Positions 22,688 through 35,032 of a stretch of DNA of 64,000 nucleotides are shown piece by piece. Each line of letters starts with the position of its first letter. The first letter of the stretch is position 1. The DNA comes from Tubulanus polymorphus (lineage: Eukaryota; Nemertea; Palaeonemertea; Tubulaniformes; Tubulanidae): the NCBI RefSeq assembly GCF_964204645.1, contig NC_134025.1, positions 17,640,001 to 17,704,000 of the forward strand, written 5' to 3'. Under the pieces are notes generated by a model. The model was given only the letters and a program-made list of their open reading frames with translations, was not told the DNA's origin and ran no database searches. The translations under genes and the position numbers were made by a program.

Positions 22688-23026
22688 AATCCGACTGATT
22701 AGGAGGGATGGCCAAGTTGAAAAACAAATACACCCAAAAAATGAACACAGACCCCCAAAAATAAGAACTATGCTCACCTTTCGAGCTGAAAGACAGCGAC
22801 CCTAACGAATGAGATCCGATCCCTGCCGAGACGCTCCAAGGGTTAATAAAAATACACGGGTAGTCCCCTCTGTCCTACCACAACATCGCATACCCAAGAA
22901 AAACAAAAATTACTTGGTAATTACAGAACATGTCCAATTTCATCCCTGTGAAACCCAGACAGTAAACACAGCGAACTGAAACACGAGATTCCCTGAATCG
23001 CAGGCAAATCCTTCCAGTGAAAAACC

Positions 23027-24313
23027 CTAATCCCCTGGACCCGGAAGAAAGGGGTCCGCAGGAATACGCGAGTCAACCGGCTTAGGGGGACGCCTAACCC
23101 CTTGAGCCATAACTACAGAACCAATGGCCGTTAACGACCCTAACTGGCCTGACACGTCACGAAGATAGAAGGACGAGAACGTAGATGGGGGGCCCCAGAA
23201 GGCCGCCTTACAGATTGCATCAATAGACGCGCCCGTGAAGGCAGACCAAGAAGAAGCAAGCGATCTGACCTGATGCGAAACTACTTCCTGGGACTCTGGG
23301 GCTCCTTCCCTATTTAAAGCCTCTTTAATCAAGGTCACAATCCATCTCCCTACTGTATCTCTAGAGATATCCCTGTCCGAATTCTCCATTAGAGACAAAA
23401 ACAACCTTTCCCTCCCCTTTCTAAAGGGTAAGGTGCGAGCTAAATAAGCTTTGAGCGCCCTGACTGGGCAGAGAGCCCCATCTGGCAAATCATCCGAAAC
23501 CCGATAGGCTAAAGCCTGTATCGTCCATGACCTCCCTGCTGATGACAATTTTTGGTTCTTGGCCAAAAACCCAAGCCCAGGCCTCAAGGTGACCGAGCGA
23601 TCAAGTGGACCAAAAACCACATGACCAGGCCTCACCGACAGAGCATGGAGCTCGGACCTCCGAGCTGCCATAGCCAAGCATAAAAGGAAAGCAGTCTTCC
23701 TGGTCAGTCTGGCCAAAGAAAGAACTGCTAATGGCTCATAAGGATGCTCCATTAAGTATTTCAAAACCACAGTCAGATCCCAAGGAGGAATATCTCTTGA
23801 CAACCGCGGCCGCTGAATCGAAAAACCCGCAATTAATTGGGCTATTCTAGGGTCATCTGTGACCAATGGACGACCTGCGGCCTTCAAGGTGTGCGCTATA
23901 GCCGACCTATAGCCCTTGATAGTCACCACCTGCTGACCTTTGTCACGGAACAAAAACAAGAGAAAATCCGCCACATCTGCTACAGCGTGTAAGAGACAAT
24001 CAACTTGTCGCCCACCGCACCAATCCTGGAACAGCTGCCACTTCGAATCATACTGGGCCCCAGTGGACGACCTCCTAGACCCCAGGATAAATTTGGCAGA
24101 TGCCGACGAAAAACCTTGAGTCTGCAAGGATCGCTTGACAGTGGCCAAGCGTGTAGATTGAGCCATTGCAGGTTGGGGTGCTGACGAAACCGCCCTTGAG
24201 ACAGGAGAAACGGTTCCTGAGGAAGCAGCCTGGGATGGTCGCAGAGTAGATGTAACAGCCTCACGAACCACGACTGAGCCGGCCAGCAAGGAGCTATCAG
24301 GAGAACGTTGCAC
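23027..24313 (-). CDS. DIRS-type tyrosine recombinase
   Basis: A 428-residue open frame. The N-terminal ~60 residues are Ser/Ala-rich, followed by a SAM-like core-binding domain (about 60-170) and a catalytic domain. Visible catalytic residues are R219 (AMAARRSELHAL), H347-x-x-R350 (VVSHQVRSLASSW) and Y383 (FSSFYLRDV), with W373 in KAAFWGPPSTF; this R...HxxR...Y set is the tyrosine recombinase signature. The enzyme would cut and join the element's circular DNA copy into the genome. The ATG at 24313 opens the frame, but the true start may lie upstream in overlap with the RNase H frame, as usual for DIRS. GC-rich codon use contrasts with the AT-rich surroundings. No internal stop. Confidence 0.9.
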   Translation of the reverse strand: MQRSPDSSLLAGSVVVREAVTSTLRPSQAASSGTVSPVSRAVSSAPQPAMAQSTRLATVKRSLQTQGFSSASAKFILGSRRSSTGAQYDSKWQLFQDWCGGRQVDCLLHAVADVADFLLFLFRDKGQQVVTIKGYRSAIAHTLKAAGRPLVTDDPRIAQLIAGFSIQRPRLSRDIPPWDLTVVLKYLMEHPYEPLAVLSLARLTRKTAFLLCLAMAARRSELHALSVRPGHVVFGPLDRSVTLRPGLGFLAKNQKLSSAGRSWTIQALAYRVSDDLPDGALCPVRALKAYLARTLPFRKGRERLFLSLMENSDRDISRDTVGRWIVTLIKEALNREGAPESQEVVSHQVRSLASSWSAFTGASIDAICKAAFWGPPSTFSSFYLRDVSGQLGSLTAIGSVVMAQGVRRPPKPVDSRIPADPFLPGPGD

Positions 24314-24344
24314 GACTCCGTGTCATCGATCTTGGACAGCACCT

Positions 24345-25960
24345 GATTCAGCAGAGGAGAGGGCGAAACGCATAAGCGTGCAGACCCTCCCAATCTATCG
24401 ACAGGGCAACCACCTGCCACGCATTTGCGTCTTGAAATGGGGATACGAACACCGAGCACCTGGCGTTGAACCTGGTCACAAAAAGATCCAATACAGGGTG
24501 GCCCGTCAGAGCCTTGACCCTGTTGGCCACAGATTGGTGAAGTACCCATTCCGTCGGGATCGCTTTGTCCTGACGCGAGAGGGCGTCGGCCACTACATTC
24601 CGCGCCCCGGCTAGGTGAGACACCGACAACTGAATGTTGTGGGCTTGAGCCCACAACAGCACTTCCGTCGCCAGAGATGACAGCTGGAATGACCGGATGC
24701 CTCCCTGATTTTTCAGATAAGCTCGGACTGTTGTGTTGTCAGTCACCACCCAGACATGACGGCCCTCGAACCTCTTCACAAAAAACCTCAAGGCCTTCAA
24801 CACTGCCAGAAGCTCGAGGTAGTTTATATGAAACTTCGACTCCCGGCCCGACCACACCCCCGCCTTCCGCGACTCCTTGACGTGAGCACCCCATCCGTAA
24901 TGGCTCGCATCCGTATACAGATGGACTGGAGCGGGGCTAGGGATGCTCCCTGCGTCACATTCCGTGGAAGCATCCACCATCGAAGGGCGCCCAAAAGATG
25001 GGGGGGGGGCGTGGGGGGCATAAACGCATCCCAACTGAGACTTAAGGCAGCGCACGAGGTCTTCCAAAACCTCTGCAGCGGCCGACTGTGAAGCCTGCCC
25101 AATGGAACTACGGCTGACATGGAGCTGATCTGACCCAGGACCCTGCTCCAATACCGAGCAGAGTGGGGAACTCCCTGTAACAGAGGACGAAGAGCCTGGC
25201 ACTGCTTCAGTACTCTGGCTGCGGTGGGGTGAACGCGTCCCTGTCGCAAATCGAAGTCCATACCGAGGTATGTGAACTCCTGAGACGGCGAAAGCCGGGA
25301 CTTCTCTGTGTTGACTCTGAAGCCCAGGTCTTGTATCATGCCGAGGGTCAATTCGACCCCGCGGCGACACTTCTCGCGAGAGGCCCCTACTATCAGCCAA
25401 TCGTCCAGGTAGACGTAAAGCCTTACCCCTCGAGATTGCAACTTTTTCTAAACCCTGACTAGTTTGGAGAAGACCCAGGGTGCCGAGCTGAGCCCGAAGG
25501 GCAGAGAACGGAACTGATACACTTGCCCCTTCCACTTCACCAGGAGATATTTCCTGTAGCTGGGGTGGATAGGGACCTGGAAATAAGCATCCTTTAGATC
25601 TATGGATGCTGCCCATTGACCCGGGCGTAGCCCTTGAATGATTTCCTTTGGCGTGGTCATTTTGAACTTTTGACAATCGAGGTACTTGTTCAGCATCGAC
25701 AGATCTATGACCGTTCTGAGACCTCCGGACGCCTTGGGTACTGTAAAAATTCTCGAGTACCAGCCCGGAGACCCTGGATCCTCGACCAATTCCAGTGCCC
25801 TTTTGTCCCAGAGCTTTTGAATGGCTGGATCTATGTGCAGCTCCTGGCCCTGTTTGGGATTCATGTCCTCCGGGCTCCTGGTCAAGGGCGGCCTCTCTCT
25901 GAACGACATGCGATACCCGGTCGAGACAACCCGAGTCGGCCAGGTATCGCCAAAAACGGC
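24345..25960 (-). pseudogene. DIRS reverse transcriptase / RNase H, two frameshifts
   Basis: Three frames carry consecutive parts. 25909-25448 holds RT palm and fingers: WYSRIFTVPKASGGLR, a VIDLSMLNKYL motif, AASIDLKDAYFQVPIHP and FRSLPFGLSSAPWVFSKL. 25441-24950 holds the catalytic YLDD (VRLYVYLDDWLIVG), then an EKSRLSPSQEFTYLGMDFD stretch. The third frame, from about 24950 to 24348, holds RNase H: VHLYTDASHYGWGAH, a YLELLAVLKAL motif, VVTDNTTVRAYL and NVVADALSRQD, with D, E, D and D visible at the usual places. The C-terminal DLFVTRFNARC segment follows. A frameshift near 25445 and another near 24940 break the gene. It would copy the element's RNA into DNA in the intact state. Confidence 0.88.
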
Positions 25961-26012
25961 GGACCACTGGGAAGCGCAGGTTTGTTAACAGTCCCCCACT
26001 AGTCCTTGGCCT

Positions 26013-26381
26013 TCAAAGCTTGTCCTTCCTCGCGAACTTCCGAAACCCCTGTCCTTTCTTGGGGCCTTTTCCCTTCCCCTTGAAGGACCTATTCCGGGCC
26101 TCGGGCTCGCCCAACTGCTGTCTAGGGGCTGAACCCCAACCAGACTTCTGTTGCAGCTTGGAGGACAAATCAACACTGGAGGTGCCCTGGTCACCCAACT
26201 TCTTCGGAATAAGCCACACTCCGGGCTTACTCTGAGTTTCCCTGATCTTCTGTGCCTGGACTGCAGCCGGGTCACACCAACCGGAAAACAAGCGAGACGA
26301 ATCGCCGAGCGGAGCTCTGTATAAGGCCTTCTTCACTGGGTCCGGAAGTTTGGCATCCTTTAACAACGACTGATGCGCCAC
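26013..26381 (-). pseudogene. DIRS gag, C-terminal part (beyond the nested insertion)
   Basis: The minus-strand frame encodes VAHQSLLKDAKLPDPVKK, then LGDSSRLFSGWCDPAAV and a basic Gly/Lys tail (KGKGKGPKKGQGFRKF). The open frame extends upstream into the nested element, but those residues are read from its inverted terminus and are not gag. Reading continues in phase from 35295 once the nested element and one CAGA copy are ignored. Confidence 0.8.
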
Positions 26382-26385
26382 CAGA

Positions 26386-26451
26386 AACACATTATTATTC
26401 GAAAATGGAATTATTAAATTCGTGGAATCAGTTGTAAAGTTGAAAAAAGAA
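26386..26451 (+). repeat. left terminal inverted repeat of the 8.9-kb element
   Basis: 66 bp beginning AACACATTATTATTCGAAAA and ending gttgaaaaaagaa. It matches the complement of 35225-35290 with three differences. Preceded by CAGA. Confidence 0.9.
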
Positions 26452-26539
26452 TTACGGTTATGATTGGGCCAGGATAAAGACAAAGCAATCAGTAACCTGG
26501 CAGACTAGGTTGAGGCAAATGTATGATTCATCAGTGGAA

Positions 26540-26712
26540 CACTGACCGAGGCTACAATATTGTAACCTAGGTCGGTTGACTTGCGCGGAATTATCTGCAT
26601 ACACTGACCGAGGCTACAATATTGTAACCTAGGTCGGTTGACTTGCGCGGTTTATCTGCATACACTGACCGAGGCTACAATATTGTAACCTAGGTCGGTT
26701 TACTGCATTATA
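26540..26712 (+). repeat. subterminal palindrome array, left (three units of about 61 bp)
   Basis: Units start at 26540, 26602 and 26663. Each contains accgaggctacaatattgta followed by acctaggtcggt, a near-perfect palindrome centred on TACAATATTGTA, then a ttgacttgcgcgg spacer. Confidence 0.92.
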
Positions 26713-26734
26713 TTTGCAGTATTCACTCATCCAA

Positions 26735-27399
26735 GATTAAGATCAGTCAGTTAACTTGATCAGTTTTTGAAGTTATTGCTGGTCCGATATCAGTCGGTTG
26801 ATTTGTAGTTTTGACTAACGAGGAATCCAAAAGTGTTTCAGTCAAACGTCTCCTATCATTGAGGAATGACTTGAACAGTTAGGAATGTACATCGTACACA
26901 TTCCAAATTAAGGGTTTAAAAGAAGTTTAAGTGAGAGCCTTATACTTATATTGCACAATTGCCATGATTGATACGAAAACGTTTCTAGAATCGGATGACA
27001 ATTTATATAGAATTGGAGTCAGATGTGCATTGTTTTGGGGATGTTCGAACTTCGCTGAATCACTGAATCGTTGATTATTATATTAATTTCGCTGATTTGA
27101 ATTTACGCGGAATCCATGCACATTTTACATATTCTAAAGAAAATGTTTCATTAGACCAATTCATTGATAAATTTCGTTACATATATTCTATTAAAATTCA
27201 GTTGGATTACGGTAACGAATGTATTTTGCGGAGAGCGGTAACGGCTTTCGGCTTACGTCATCGGTACTTCGATGTAGTCTTACGGCTTTAATAGTGATTC
27301 GCCCTGGGGACCCGAGTTTCAGATATGACAGAAAGATATACAAAAAATCGCGTATAAAACAAGTATTGTGCCAGATCTAATTTAGAATTTTATGATTTT
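26735..27399. other. interior of the 8.9-kb element, nothing recognised
   Basis: AT-rich sequence. The open frame 27097-27291 has no recognisable domain. Some weak similarity to repeat F may extend here. Confidence 0.35.
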
Positions 27400-29445
27400 T
27401 GGTTTATATTTGCGAATATAAAACATGCTGGTGCATTCATACTGTCATAAATCTTTGATTCTGTAGAAATAAATTTGTCTTTTTTGAATTTGGCTTCATT
27501 TGTCTTCAAGGATATATGAGAGACGAAAATACAAATAAAATCATATGTTCATGAAATAGATTATGTCTTTAGATCTCTTTACTTGGACGAAAGACTACAA
27601 AAAATTTTCCCAAAAAATGTATCTAAAATACTTAGAATTAACCTACAATTATTGTTTATTTCGATACAATCAATTTTTAAGTAATCCATGTGATGTTCAC
27701 TTTGTCACGCTGTTCTCTGCTTGTTCATTTATGAATATTGAACCCTTTAATGCTTGTTAGAATTGATACCTTAACCGAAATGTCATTTCATAGTTATACA
27801 GTTTGTTTGAAATGATATCACAACTTCTAATATAAGATCAAAATAATAGTGCATTAATCTAATACCCATTACTCACTTAGGGTATGCTAGTGAGAATAAG
27901 CCTAACAATTATCATTATTGATTGAATAAATACTGAAATAAATTCAGTTGAGATGTTCACGTAGTTTTGAAATCAGTTATTCCAATTTGATAAAAAAACC
28001 TCTTCTGGTCTAAGTAAAAGAATGCAAGGCTGAAATTTCAGTTTCACATGCTTTCCTACTTTGTTGAGTAAATTGTTTGTATAGGTTATCAAAAGCCCAG
28101 CAGCAGCTATCAGTCAACAGGTGAATTACACTGGCTAACTAGACAGTGATTGATGAACGAATGAACAAACTGCACTGACCGCCAAAAATAATGACCTCTT
28201 AATAGTAATAAACTTAGCACCTCAAAACTCTATTTGAAGATGCCAATGAAATAAAATGCCAATCAATTGCTGAATTTTAAGGTACTTTATCAGTTTTTTT
28301 TCCAATATAACTCATTTTCTCAAATTATCGTAGAATAAAAACTAATTTTATATCAGTGGCACCATGTTCTACGACAAAAAGGCATTCATGGTAAGAATAA
28401 CGTTACCAATTCGTTAGATTGGAAGTGAATGCAGGCTAGGACCAAAAAAGGTGCCGATTTAAGATGCCGATATACAGAGAATCTCTCCCGTAGCGACTGA
28501 CACGGTTGCATATACCTTCCGTGGCGACAAGTAATAATTTTCTATGTAAACGACTACATGACCCGAAGTAGTCGAATAGAACACTAATCCGATAAATGAA
28601 GAAATTCTGCAATAAAATTTCATACGATGACATTTAATTATCAAAAGTAAACCGCAACAACGTTCGGATTTTCAGTGACTGCCATCTGACTTAAAGCTCA
28701 AACCACTGGAATGTCTACATTCCACCTGATGATGGCTGTTAGTCAACAGCCAAAACGTTGCGGTTTCATCTCAACACATGTTATCATATTAAGAGTTCTA
28801 TTACGGTATTTCTTCATTCATGACCTCACGGTGAAGATCACCAAAGGCCGTTACCGTAATCCAAATGAAATCTTGAATACTATACGAAATTTCTCATTTC
28901 TATTATATTCGGCCTCAGTTCGGAAGATTTCTTTAGAATGCATTGATAGATCCACATAAATCTATTATAGATACAGCATATCTTATTTTTTTCAAATCAA
29001 CATTTCAGCGAAATTAATATAAAATCATGGGAGGTTCGAACACTCCAAAATGCACATCTAAATTTATGATGCAAAGACATCCAGACCCCCGTTGAAAATA
29101 AACCACCATTTCAATAATGAGAGGTTAGCCTGCATTTATGATTACGCTTCTAATTTAAGAAATTAAATCAAAATATTAATGCAGACATGCTTGAAAATAT
29201 CTGCATTTGTTAAAATCGAATTCTGCATTAAACTAATATCGCCATAAAAAGAAGGAAATTTCGATTCATCGTAAAACTCCATAACCAATGACAATTTGTA
29301 AACTTATTTACTCCAATCTCGATTTTTATTGGTTAGACTATCTTCTGAGACACTCAAAATACAACTATATCCGAAACTATAGCGTGGGTATAGAATTTTC
29401 CACTAGTTTCTCAATGTGTTCATGTTGTCACGTATCACCGACATG
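27400..29445 (-). repeat. repeat F, copy inside the 8.9-kb element
   Basis: In inverted order this matches 49840-51730 (for example ggtgcattcatact, aaggatatatgagag, aataaaatcatat, aaaataaaccaccatttcaa and tgagaggttagcctg). It carries the inverted pair of stem-loop boxes around 28660-28770. The end near 29160-29440 corresponds to the inner part of the long terminal repeat seen at 49834-50170. Confidence 0.8.
28700..28760 (+). other. GGAATGTCTACATTCC palindrome and CTGATGA stem-loop
   Basis: A 16-bp palindrome at about 28708-28723 is followed by CTGATGA (28726-28732), GGCTG (28734-28738), a short loop, CAGCC (28747-28751), AAAA and CGTTGCGG. The copy at 50530-50565 has GAAA in place of AAAA. 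It resembles a hammerhead-type core, or the conserved 3' box of Penelope-like elements. Confidence 0.5.
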
Positions 29446-29448
29446 GGG

Positions 29449-29879
29449 TCAGGCCCTCATCCATTTTTCTGACGCTTGAATATAATTTTTTTCATCGCCT
29501 GCTGTTAAAGGATACCAGTGTAAAACCGTTATTGTCGTATTTCTGCATAGCGTTACATTCTGAAATTCTTCAACAGTTCGTGGGCTTAGATAGATTTTAA
29601 CCTTCATTTTATACATCAGATAATCGTTATTTTCCTTTTTACATAAAACATGCCTGAAATTGTGAGCATATACCATTCCTAATTTCAACTAAGAAAGTGC
29701 TCAGAAAGCACCTAAACACATCTCATTCTTCGAAGACCACACCCCTTTTGTGCCTTATGCACCTGTGGCCCTTTCTCCAAAAGCTAGATTCTGGAACATT
29801 TTACTGAATTACTCAATGGCATTTATTTCAAGTCTGCCCCCCCCCCCGCGATCATGCCACTCTCCAAAAGCGTCTTCTT
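29449..29879. other. spacer between inverted repeat-F arms
   Basis: No gene recognised. A C run occurs at 29837-29847. Confidence 0.4.
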
Positions 29880-30240
29880 TTCAGTTTGGATTCGCTTGCC
29901 AGATTCCCTGTTATAAATAGCGACATATGCTTCAGATTTGCAGTGATACGTGACAATATAAACAGCGTATAAACAGTAGTGCAAAACTGTATGCAAACGC
30001 TATAGTTTTCAGGGCAGTTAAAATATTCTGAATATGCTCTTTGAGGATGTGAAATATATGAGCGATAAAACTCTAACCGATAACCATCGAGCTAAATCTG
30101 TTTGTATAATGTGATAAGTTTTGAAGTTTTAAGATTAATCGAAATTGCCTTTATATCATGGCAATAATTTAATGAAAATTCAATTGGAAGATTAAATGCA
30201 GCTTTTTCAAGGATAGGTCAACATGATTTTTGATTATTTT
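29880..30240 (+). repeat. repeat F terminal arm, direct copy
   Basis: Matches 49788-50150 in the same orientation (cgcttgccagattccctgtt, gatttgcagtgatacgtgac, ctctttgaggatgtgaaat) and is inverted relative to 29160-29445, forming a large hairpin with about 430 bp between arms. Confidence 0.75.
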
Positions 30241-30539
30241 TGTCATTAAAATGGTTTATTTTCGGAAAAATACCCCAGTAAATATCCCTCCGGTAAAAAT
30301 CTCCTCTAGGTAAATGTCCCCCTTGCTAGCAGCAACATTTAATAAAATACTTCAATATTCTGATTTTGAAAAGCTTAAATCGTTTCAAAAATTTCAAATT
30401 TTCCGTGTTGTCTTTCCAAATATTCATCTTGAATAATCTGTGACTTTTACTATGCTGCGTACCTACATATAAGATGACATAATTCGTGACTTTTAGCAAG
30501 CAACATGCGTAAAAAATGATGATATTATCAGATGTAAGA

Positions 30540-31995
30540 TAAAACCCACTATTTAAAAATTAAAAGAAATCTAAAATCGAGAATTATTTATTGAAATAAT
30601 CTAAAATGTAAGAACATGGCGTTTCGATCTCACACTAGAGATCATCGTCAGGTGTGAGACTAAAAACAAGGGTATATATAAAGAGGAGAACAGGTTAATT
30701 GAGTAAATTGGTGAGTGAGTGTAATTAGTGTTTGGCAAGGCATGAAGTAATATACTTAGAAAGAAGGGAATTGTGAGGAGAAAAGCCATTATTTAAATTG
30801 GTACTAATATCTGAGTGACGAGTAATTAGGGCAGACTCAACTGTGTGGCGTTTAGTGTAATTGCTGGAAGTATAAATAATTTCGGCTTTATCAAAATTAA
30901 AACCATGACCAGTGTTCCAAACATGATTGGCTACACCACTAGCCGGTTTTTGATTTATTATATCCTTTTTGTGTTCCGAAATTCGAGTTTTAAAATCACG
31001 ACCAGTTTCTCCAAAGTACATTTTATCACAGCCAAAACGAGGAATTTTGTAAACTCCGCAGTCCAAAGGTTTAGATTGATTGTTTTTTACCAAAGTCTTG
31101 CTAATTTTGTTTTCATACGTGAAAATGATTTGTCTATCCAATAAAGGGAGAGAGTGACGAAACTTTTCCAAAACAGGTACATACGGAACTACAATGAATT
31201 CTGAAATGTGTTTTTTTTTTATTTTCTGGAGGTTTAGAATTAAAGAAAGTACGTTTAGCCTTAGAAATAGCGATTTTCAAAATGTGATCAGGATAAGCCA
31301 ATTTTTTAAGAGAGTTGGATATGTGGTCAAATTCAGCCGAAAGGAAGGTTTCATCGCAAATCCGCAGTGCACGGAGAAAGAGGCCTTGAAAAAACAAATG
31401 AGAGTATTTATTGTGAATTAGAACATCTAAAAACGGGATTTGGTAATTTTGTTCCCATTCAAATGTGAATTTCAAAGATGGATATTGAGAGTTGATGAAG
31501 TCAATAAAAGAGTTAAGATCAAAATCATCAGAAACTAAAGCACAGAATGTCATCAACACATCCAATCCAAAAGTTAGGTTTAGAGCCAGCGTAATTTCGG
31601 AAGAATTTCGCATTCAAAATGTTCAAGGAAAAGATTAGCCAAAATGGGGGATAATGGGTTGCCCATAGCGAAACCGAAAATTTGTTCATAGATTTTGTCT
31701 TGGAATTGGAATTATAGATTGGTTGTACAGAGCTCCAAAAGTTCAAGTAAGCAATCTACAGGAACCGGGAGATCAAGATTGGAGTCCGGGAGTTTTCTTC
31801 TTAATAAATTGAGAGTTGGTTCCAATGGTATATTTGTAAACAAGGATATAGCGTCGAAACATATAAATTTTTGGCCATTAGGTTTGAGATTTTTGAGTTA
31901 GTCTAGAAGATCCATATTGTGCCGAATGTGAGAATCAGAATAAGTACCCAGAGCCGGGGAGTACTTTAGCCAGATATTTGGACGTAGTTTTTATT
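30540..31995 (-). pseudogene. Penelope-like retroelement, copy 2 (5'-truncated)
   Basis: The minus-strand frame 31171-30725 encodes a GIY-YIG endonuclease: GVYKIPRFGCDKMYFGETGR, a RISEHKKDI motif, VANHVWNTGH and a C-terminal HSLLSKYITSCLAKH. RT pieces lie upstream at 31900-31180 (IPFLDVLIHNKYSH, LRALRICDETFLSAEFD) in broken frames. Compared with copy 1 at 40755-42290, an in-frame stretch of about 28 residues (SVYRKPINAEAYLHF onward) is missing near 31400. The catalytic YVDD region is altered (around 31550: CVDD). It sits inside the 8.9-kb element. RT would prime from a nick made by the GIY-YIG domain in an active copy. Confidence 0.88.
30622..30657 (-). other. hammerhead-core-like stem-loop at the Penelope 3' end (copy 2)
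   Basis: On the minus strand CTGACGA (30651-30645), T, GATCTC (30643-30638), a short loop, GAGATC (30631-30626) and GAAA. The stem is perfect and identical to the one in copy 1. No short stem III is obvious. Confidence 0.45.
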
Positions 31996-34979
31996 CTGAA
32001 GAAATCTTGTTTAAAAGTATTAGTTAAATATTTATGTACCCTGTGTTAAATCAGATGGAGAGGCCCATGTACTTCTTCACAAAAATAGCATTTTGACCTT
32101 TCAAGGAGATCGGTGTGCAGCAAAGATATACGCGTTACCTCCGCTATGAGATTTTCAGGCAGGTGGGGAAATCGAGTCACCCGGTTCTATAGTCATGAAC
32201 ACTGTACTATAACGTCCAGACATCCATCTAAAAGAGTCCATGCTCGTAGGTACCAGGTTTATAGTATCCAGACAGCAGGCGAATCATTTGGGTCACCTGC
32301 AATGTACTTTAACCACAGAAATTTAGCACTGCAATGCTTTAACCAACCAACAGCTGATAGAGTTCATCAGAGCATCCAAACTTTAAATCTCCAGAAATCT
32401 ATCTACTGTTTTATATGCAGTGGATGCCATGTGTCCCTCTAATCGCCTGTATCAATGCAAACATTTAACACCTGTGGCGATTTTAACTGCTAAATCTGTC
32501 AGCGATCACTCGATACCGTTACTTTTCATAGTGAGCTGTTGATATCTTAAAAGTGAGATTGAAACAAATCCTTCCCGGATAAAAGGAACACCTTAAACGG
32601 TCACCTAAAACATATTCATAGTCTTGGATAATTACATGCCATATAATCATTTTAGTTCAGGAATCGAAATGTTTGAAGCTCGGCTTAAAAATCCTCCGAT
32701 ATTTAACAAGTGTTTTAAAGAACACTGGTATGTTTGATAACAGGGTCGAATGGCTTATTTTGAATTTGAACATTTCATCCAATTCCAAATTGGCTACATA
32801 TTTCTAGGTTTCATACTTTTTGAGACAGGATGATTTAATATTGTTTAAACAATTAAGAGAAATCCCTCAAGAAAATCAAGACACGGTGAATATATTTAAA
32901 GCAACGTTTCGCCTAAAAAATTGAAAAGCTATATTGTATTTCTAATATAACACATGTGCATGATCAGGCCTCATGACAGATAGGCTACTACTCAACGGTG
33001 AAAGCCCTTAAATTCTGCTGACCTTTATTAATTTGTATTAGATAACAAACGTGACTTAAGCAAGGGGACAAAACGCGGACAGCGATTTTATTGTCTGTAT
33101 CAATAAAATACATGATTAAGCATATATAGCCTTGGTATTTTTCTGCGCAGAAGTGTGTTTGTTGTTTGAGCTAAATGGATGAATGCCATATGTATAACTG
33201 AGCAATAATGTTTTAATGCAATAGAGCTACCCCTCCCTCTCCGTAACTTTCAATCAATCTATGGTCCTAAAACCGTTTCGTATCAATAGATACATTAGAT
33301 GTAGATGTTGATTTAATTTCCGATAACAGAAACAATTAGTAGTCGTACTTTTCGGAAATTCAACTTAAGTCAGACTTTTCTAAGTCTGAGGATTTTTCTT
33401 AGTTCCAAACGATTCGACTTGTCACCGAATAACCAAGACCTCAATTCTTGTTATATCTTTGTGTTCATTTGTAAAATATTATGTACATATTCAAGCACGA
33501 ATCAAGGACTTCGATAAGAAACAGATTTTGAGAAAACTGATTCTGATATATGTCATCTGTGAGGGAAACGAGACATCAAGCTTAATTGCTGTTCTTGGTT
33601 CGACTCCGTTTTCATAGCCGTAAATACCCGGTTAATCGAACAGCCGTCTTACCGAGTCAACAGGTCATTTTTTCAAACTCAAAATAAAATGTTGTTGGCC
33701 GCATTGCTCTTCCGGATCGATATTTGAATATTTATTCAAACAAAATATGTATTTAACATAAAACCAGACAGGAGAAAGTTAGACGCAATTGTGTATATAT
33801 GTTGATATTTCCTCTGTTCACAAGTTTACAACTGCTTACATCTGTTTTTATAAATTATTTAAACCGTCCAACTTGAGTACGTCCACTAACAACCGTCTTG
33901 TTTGGTTCTCGCGTGGGAACCACGCATCCTTTTTAGTCTATATCTACTTAAACTAGACACGACGTAATGATTGACAGTTCAGATAACTGTGTAGTTTTGC
34001 TGCTAGCGGAAAATAAGTCCATTGTAAATAATTTTTTGATTCATAAAATACTAAATCACCCTAAAGTAAGGGAATATTCTCCCAACTGGACTCAATTTAA
34101 AATGTTTTGCGCCATCATTGACCTCGAACGATGAATTCAATGTAATTTTAAAACGCACTGAAAAATAACTTAAATATAGCGGTAAATTTCCGTCAATAAG
34201 ATTTTATTAATTATGGTATTTCATTGAATTTTAACTGAATTCGGCGAAGTTCAAACACCTTTCAACCTAGCAAGACAGCCATATCAGTGCGATTATACAT
34301 TCCTCTGTCAGGAAGAGAATTTTGGTCAAGCCCATTTTCATGTATAGTCAATTAGCACACTGTCCTTTAAAACCAAGCAACATGTGATGCTTACAGTGTG
34401 CAGTGCTCAGTGACGTCACACAGAGCTCCTAAACTATAATGATCATAAAATTGAACTAAACTCAATGTATCGGTACAAATCCGAACATGTACACGGCCGG
34501 TATTTTACATTTGATACCAAAAACCCGTTCATGCAGCGCACAGACCACACCAACCCGTGAAGTTTCGCCGTTAGTTTCTTATAGTAATCATTTGCTCGGA
34601 CGAAACTTATTTAGTTAACATTCTAACCGTGTGAATCCCTAGTTTTCGGAATTCTGACATTTTAGGAATTGTGCGCATAAACACCGCTTTCCAAATGAAA
34701 TTTGGAATCTAAAGATAATTATCGTTTTAATACGTGAATTTGAAACTGTCGTAGGTTATCACTATAATTGCTATAACATAATTATCCTTCATGATTAAAA
34801 GCATAAATACAGTATCGGGAAAGGAAACTAACTCCATCCTTTATATTTCAATTCATATTTTGACACAGAATAGCGAACAGTAGGACCTTCTCAAGACGAA
34901 ATAAAAACAGATTCTCTCTGTCACCACATCTTCAAAATACTGTTTATTTATGGTAACATCCAATTGGCCAGTACTTCAA
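31996..34979. other. interior of the 8.9-kb element, no gene recognised
   Basis: Nearly 3 kb without a convincing coding frame. The open frame 32113-32442 has no domain signature. A short KRNTLNGHLKHIH-like reading near 32580-32620 is reminiscent of a C2H2 finger tail but is isolated and frameshifted. Confidence 0.4.
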
Positions 34980-35032
34980 ATACTGTAAAAACAACCGACT
35001 GGGGTTGGGCCAGTAATCGCAAGCAAAGGTCA

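Noticed and set aside
23980-24654. A 224-codon minus-strand frame overlapping the recombinase
   Set aside because: A GC-rich shadow frame; the recombinase and RNase H frames explain this stretch.
24348-25967. A 539-codon minus-strand open frame as a single protein
   Set aside because: Only its last third is RNase H; the first two thirds are an out-of-frame reading of the DIRS reverse transcriptase.
26390-26483. N-terminal extension of the gag C-terminal frame
   Set aside because: These codons come from the nested element's inverted terminus, as shown by the TIR and the CAGA duplication.
32113-32442. 109-codon open frame in the 8.9-kb element as its transposase
   Set aside because: No catalytic motif, no homologous look, and too short.
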